From Proteobacteria bacterium UBA3413 (GTDB lineage: Bacteria > Pseudomonadota > Gammaproteobacteria > Magnimaribacterales > D2472), in contig DEOR01000017.1 in the NCBI GenBank assembly GCA_002358345.1, positions 4,816 to 21,740 of the forward strand: a stretch of 16,925 bases of DNA. The letters are read 5' to 3'. Below, one piece after another: positions 14,461-16,925 of this stretch. The translations under genes and the position numbers were made by a program. The notes below the pieces were generated by a model. It was not told where the DNA came from and made no database searches. It worked only from the letters and a program-made list of their open reading frames with translations. Every line of letters starts with the position of its first letter. Positions within the stretch are counted from its first letter, which is position 1.

Positions 14461-15448
14461 TTGCCTAAATTTTTCTAACTCAAAAAAATACCGCCATTAT
14501 TTGCTGCACGGAAGCGAATTAATCCTCAAACAAAACATTGCTGACAGCATCTGCCAATCTCTTGAGACCGATGGGTTCCTTGAGAAGATTTTATTAACCC
14601 AAGATGAGTTAGAGCAAGCAGAAGAAATAATCATGAGAAATATTGGCGGTTCATTATTTCAAGAAAAATTAATTCTTCACCTGAGACATAGTTCGGGAAA
14701 ATTTCCTGAGAATATCAAAGCGATACTAGAAAGTAATCATCTCTATCGATCAGAGAACATTAGCCTGATTATTGAATCTAGCTCTGAAAAAACTCCTGCT
14801 AGCGGTATGTGGGTTAAAAACATTGATGAGAAAGGGCTCATTGTAGACTGCGGAAAACTAAAAACTGCTGAAGAAAAGCTTTGGTTAAAAAGACAATTAG
14901 AATTCTTACCCAAAAATTTGCTGCCTCAATTTGGCGGATCAATCTTTCAAAATAATGAGGGTAATTTGCTTGGGCAAATGAATGAGGTGAACTTATTAAA
15001 ATTACTCTTTACTAATGAGCAAGATGTTGAAGAAAATGATTCATCAAATATTGTATTCCATTCCGGGCTTAGCGCTTTTGAGCTCGAAGATGTCATTATT
15101 GAACAAAATTTTGAGAAGGCCTTGATAACAATTAACTTTTTAAAGGAGCATGACAGGCAAAATTCTGCACCTTTAATCTGGGTGATTGCTAAAATTATTA
15201 ACTCGTGTCTTGAGTCCATTCAATCTTCAAATAAAAAAGCTGCTTTAATTAAAAGCGGGGTTTGGTCTTCTAAGATTTCAAAATATCTAAGTTTGATTCA
15301 GAATGCTAAACCTGAAGATTTTTTTCAATTAAGCGAAGAGATGCTGAAATTAGATCTCATGAACAAAGGAGTGCTTAATGCTAATGTATGGGAGCAAATT
15401 GAAAAAATTATTTTACAGCTGCGAGATGCGTCTCAACCGCTTCAGTAA
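14450..15448 (+). CDS. holA: DNA polymerase III delta subunit
   Basis: HolA (delta) is the subunit of the clamp-loader complex that opens the beta sliding clamp. The product is 332 residues (E. coli 343). Diagnostic points are the N-terminal YLLHGSELILKQNIADSI (the 'yllyGnE.fL..e....i' motif), the beta strands with LFQEKLILHLRHSS, the following SLIIESSSE strand, and the C-terminal helical collar segment with NFLKEHDRQNSAPLIWVIAKI. Delta subunits lack a Walker A, as here. The reading frame is closed upstream at 14447 (TAG), so the start must be TTG at 14450 unless a rarer codon is used; GGAG (14436-14439) lies ten bases before it, within lptE. The 3' end runs 41 nt into the convergent dat gene on the other strand. 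Confidence 0.88.
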   Translation: MRINCLNFSNSKKYRHYLLHGSELILKQNIADSICQSLETDGFLEKILLTQDELEQAEEIIMRNIGGSLFQEKLILHLRHSSGKFPENIKAILESNHLYRSENISLIIESSSEKTPASGMWVKNIDEKGLIVDCGKLKTAEEKLWLKRQLEFLPKNLLPQFGGSIFQNNEGNLLGQMNEVNLLKLLFTNEQDVEENDSSNIVFHSGLSAFELEDVIIEQNFEKALITINFLKEHDRQNSAPLIWVIAKIINSCLESIQSSNKKAALIKSGVWSSKISKYLSLIQNAKPEDFFQLSEEMLKLDLMNKGVLNANVWEQIEKIILQLRDASQPLQ

Positions 15449-16256
15449 AAATCTTTTTAATACCGAGGTAGTTTTGATCCTTCTCTTGAAAAGAGTAATT
15501 GCTACCAACTATTTTAGTAAGCGGCAATAGACCTTTGGTTGAGCTTGTAAGCCAAATAGCTGGAGAAGCATTAAAATCTTTAATATCACATTCCCCTTCT
15601 TCAACCCTAAATTCACTAGCGGCCAAGGCCTCTAAAAGAATCTCTCTTGTGATGCCAGGTAAGATATTTTCTGTTAATGCGGAGGTCCTGACTACCCCCT
15701 GGTCATTTAGATAAAAAACGTTGCTTGCACCTGCTTCTGTGAGAAAGCCTCCTCGATGCATCACAACCTCATCGCATCCATGTTGCTGCGCTTGATTCAT
15801 GGATAAGACATTGCCCAACAACGAAGTGGATTTGATGTTGCAATGAGCCCATCGATTGTCTTCACATAACATGGCTGCAATTGGCTTCGCTGAGAAAATA
15901 GTTTGAAAGGCGTACCCAAAACGCTCAGCAACAAGATTCTTAGCATAAAGATGGGCTCTAACCTGGTCCACGCCTCTTGATATTTGAAAATATACATATC
16001 CATCTTGATCCAGTAACTCGCTGCCGAGTTGGTGCAATTCTGCAACAATCAAATCAATATCAACGCTGATATGAGAAAGTTTCAGACTCCTCTCCAGTCT
16101 CTCTATGTGGCTCTGAAAGCATAGTGGTCGACCAGCGAAATACGGGATTACTTCATATACACTATCCGAGAAAGTATAGGCTCGCGATAAGGGGGATACA
16201 CGAATATCATCCAAGGAACTCATTTGGCCTTGGTAGATAGCAGGAATATTCTTCAT
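15408..16256 (-). CDS. dat: D-amino-acid (D-alanine) transaminase
   Basis: A fold-type IV PLP aminotransferase of 282 residues, the usual length, which interconverts D-alanine and alpha-ketoglutarate with pyruvate and D-glutamate. The PLP Schiff-base lysine is K142 in CNIKSTSLLGNVL, with the cofactor-binding TEAGASNVF (173-181) and the C-terminal ENILPGITRE loop. The carboxylate-binding RxH pair of D-amino-acid transaminases is present (R100 and H102 in SRGVDQVRAH), which argues against branched-chain transaminase (IlvE) or aminodeoxychorismate lyase (PabC). It follows the dacA stop by one base (TGA-G-ATG), and dacA-dat is a known gammaproteobacterial pairing linked to D-alanine turnover. No Shine-Dalgarno is evident. 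The last 41 nt, including the stop, lie antisense to the end of holA. Confidence 0.88.
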   Translation of the reverse strand: MKNIPAIYQGQMSSLDDIRVSPLSRAYTFSDSVYEVIPYFAGRPLCFQSHIERLERSLKLSHISVDIDLIVAELHQLGSELLDQDGYVYFQISRGVDQVRAHLYAKNLVAERFGYAFQTIFSAKPIAAMLCEDNRWAHCNIKSTSLLGNVLSMNQAQQHGCDEVVMHRGGFLTEAGASNVFYLNDQGVVRTSALTENILPGITREILLEALAASEFRVEEGECDIKDFNASPAIWLTSSTKGLLPLTKIVGSNYSFQEKDQNYLGIKKIFTEAVETHLAAVK

Positions 16257-16257
16257 C

Positions 16258-16925
16258 TCAACTAAAAGAAAATAGGCTTGTGATCCAGTAAATTAGTTTT
16301 GCAATCAGCCTACCAAAAAAACCTTTCGCTTCGACGCTCTCAATCGCTACAAGTGGAGCTGATAACACAACCCTATCATTAGAAGTAAACTCAATACTCC
16401 CAATGATTTGACCAATCTCAATGGGTGCTTGAATGTTATTTTTAAATTTATAGTTAGCTTTAATATTATTAAATTCTGATCTTGGGAGAGTCAGATACAG
16501 ATCTTCCTGAGAACCCAAGGAAACCTCGCTAGTTTGGCCGCCCCAAACCTTGGCAGAAGTAACCTTTGTATTTTTAGTAACTAATTTTTGGGTTGCAAAA
16601 AACCGGAACCCATATTCCAACAATCTCTGTGATGCCGTGAGTCTATCATTTTCTGAGGGGCTGCCAGCAACAACTGCAATAAGGCGCATGTCATTTCTTT
16701 TTGCGGACGAAACAAGGCAAAATCCAGCGGAGTCTGTGTGACCAGTCTTCACCCCATCAACACTATCATCTCTCCACAACAACTTGTTTCGATTTAATTG
16801 GCGTATTCCTCCAAAGGTAAACTCCTTTTCTCTATATGTTGCATAGTGATCAGGAAATTTATTAATCAACGCTTTGGTTAAATTTGCTAAATCTTTGGCG
16901 GAGGTAAAATGATTGGGATCAGAGA
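16258..16925 (-). CDS. dacA: D-alanyl-D-alanine carboxypeptidase (PBP5/6 type), C-terminal part
   Basis: DacA trims the terminal D-alanine from peptidoglycan stem peptides in the periplasm. The open frame runs to the window edge, so the N-terminus with signal peptide, SxxK and SxN is outside. The visible 222 residues begin SDPNHFTSAKDLANLTKAL, a typical PBP5 segment, and include the third catalytic motif KTG (plus-strand 16741-16749) in VDGVKTGHTDSAGFCLV. The C-terminal beta-sandwich domain follows, and the protein ends in an amphipathic aromatic helix (GFFGRLIAKLIYWITSLFSFS region) that anchors such enzymes to the outer face of the inner membrane. It is followed after one base by dat, so the two are likely co-transcribed; D-alanine released here could be recovered by the transaminase, although the two act in different compartments. 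Confidence 0.93.
   Translation of the reverse strand, partial: SDPNHFTSAKDLANLTKALINKFPDHYATYREKEFTFGGIRQLNRNKLLWRDDSVDGVKTGHTDSAGFCLVSSAKRNDMRLIAVVAGSPSENDRLTASQRLLEYGFRFFATQKLVTKNTKVTSAKVWGGQTSEVSLGSQEDLYLTLPRSEFNNIKANYKFKNNIQAPIEIGQIIGSIEFTSNDRVVLSAPLVAIESVEAKGFFGRLIAKLIYWITSLFSFS

Noticed and set aside
15411..15457. GAGA-TGCG-TCTC hairpin and ATCTTTTT after holA as an intrinsic terminator
   Set aside because: The stem is only 4 bp and the T-run lies over 15 nt beyond it, too far for intrinsic termination.
15408..16256. IlvE or PabC as identity of the fold-type IV aminotransferase
   Set aside because: The RxH carboxylate-binding pair and adjacency to dacA fit D-amino-acid transaminase better.

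Overview
This is a gene-dense, AT-rich bacterial chromosome segment with no mobile elements, tRNAs, rRNAs, CRISPR arrays or long non-coding stretches. The longest gap between genes is 98 nt (before rho), so no stretch over 300 bases lacks a gene. The contents are mostly housekeeping: haem, branched-chain amino acid, shikimate and fatty-acid synthesis, leucyl-tRNA synthesis, outer-membrane biogenesis, DNA replication and peptidoglycan. The hemB-trxA-rho order next to a hemD end, the Pseudomonas-like AroQ and the dacA-dat pair point to a gammaproteobacterium. The compact overlapping genes, AT-richness, and the presence of a DUF7064/7065-type protein and an HSL-type esterase suggest a streamlined marine lineage such as SAR86. 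That placement is an inference from memory of gene order and families, not a phylogeny.

Layout. (1) 1-609, plus strand: the 3' part of hemD, whose stop codon abuts the rho stop. (2) 610-7578, minus strand: a six-gene block transcribed esterase -> yejF-like ABC ATPase -> ilvD -> hemB -> trxA -> rho. The first five are separated by 1-2 nt or joined by ATGA overlaps; rho is set off by a 98-nt leader with a possible promoter of its own. (3) 7579-7640: the only divergent intergenic region, probably holding promoters for both directions. (4) 7641-15448, plus strand: a stand-alone DsbD N-terminal (alpha) domain protein, aroQ, accB, accC, leuS, a DUF7064/7065-type protein, lptE and holA. From aroQ onward every junction is within 2 nt or overlapping. 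(5) 15408-16925, minus strand: dat (D-amino-acid transaminase) preceded by the C-terminal part of dacA (D,D-carboxypeptidase), which runs off the window. dat overlaps the end of holA antisense by 41 nt.

How the genes fit together. accB and accC give the biotin carrier and biotin carboxylase of acetyl-CoA carboxylase. hemD and hemB are two haem pathway steps. dacA and dat both touch D-alanine metabolism. leuS-lptE-holA is a common gammaproteobacterial cluster, here interrupted by the DUF7064/7065-type gene. I found no convincing new multi-gene system. The points most worth a second look are that inserted gene, the isolated DsbD alpha domain, the YejF-type ATPase without visible permeases, the rho leader, and two convergent gene pairs with no room for a conventional terminator.
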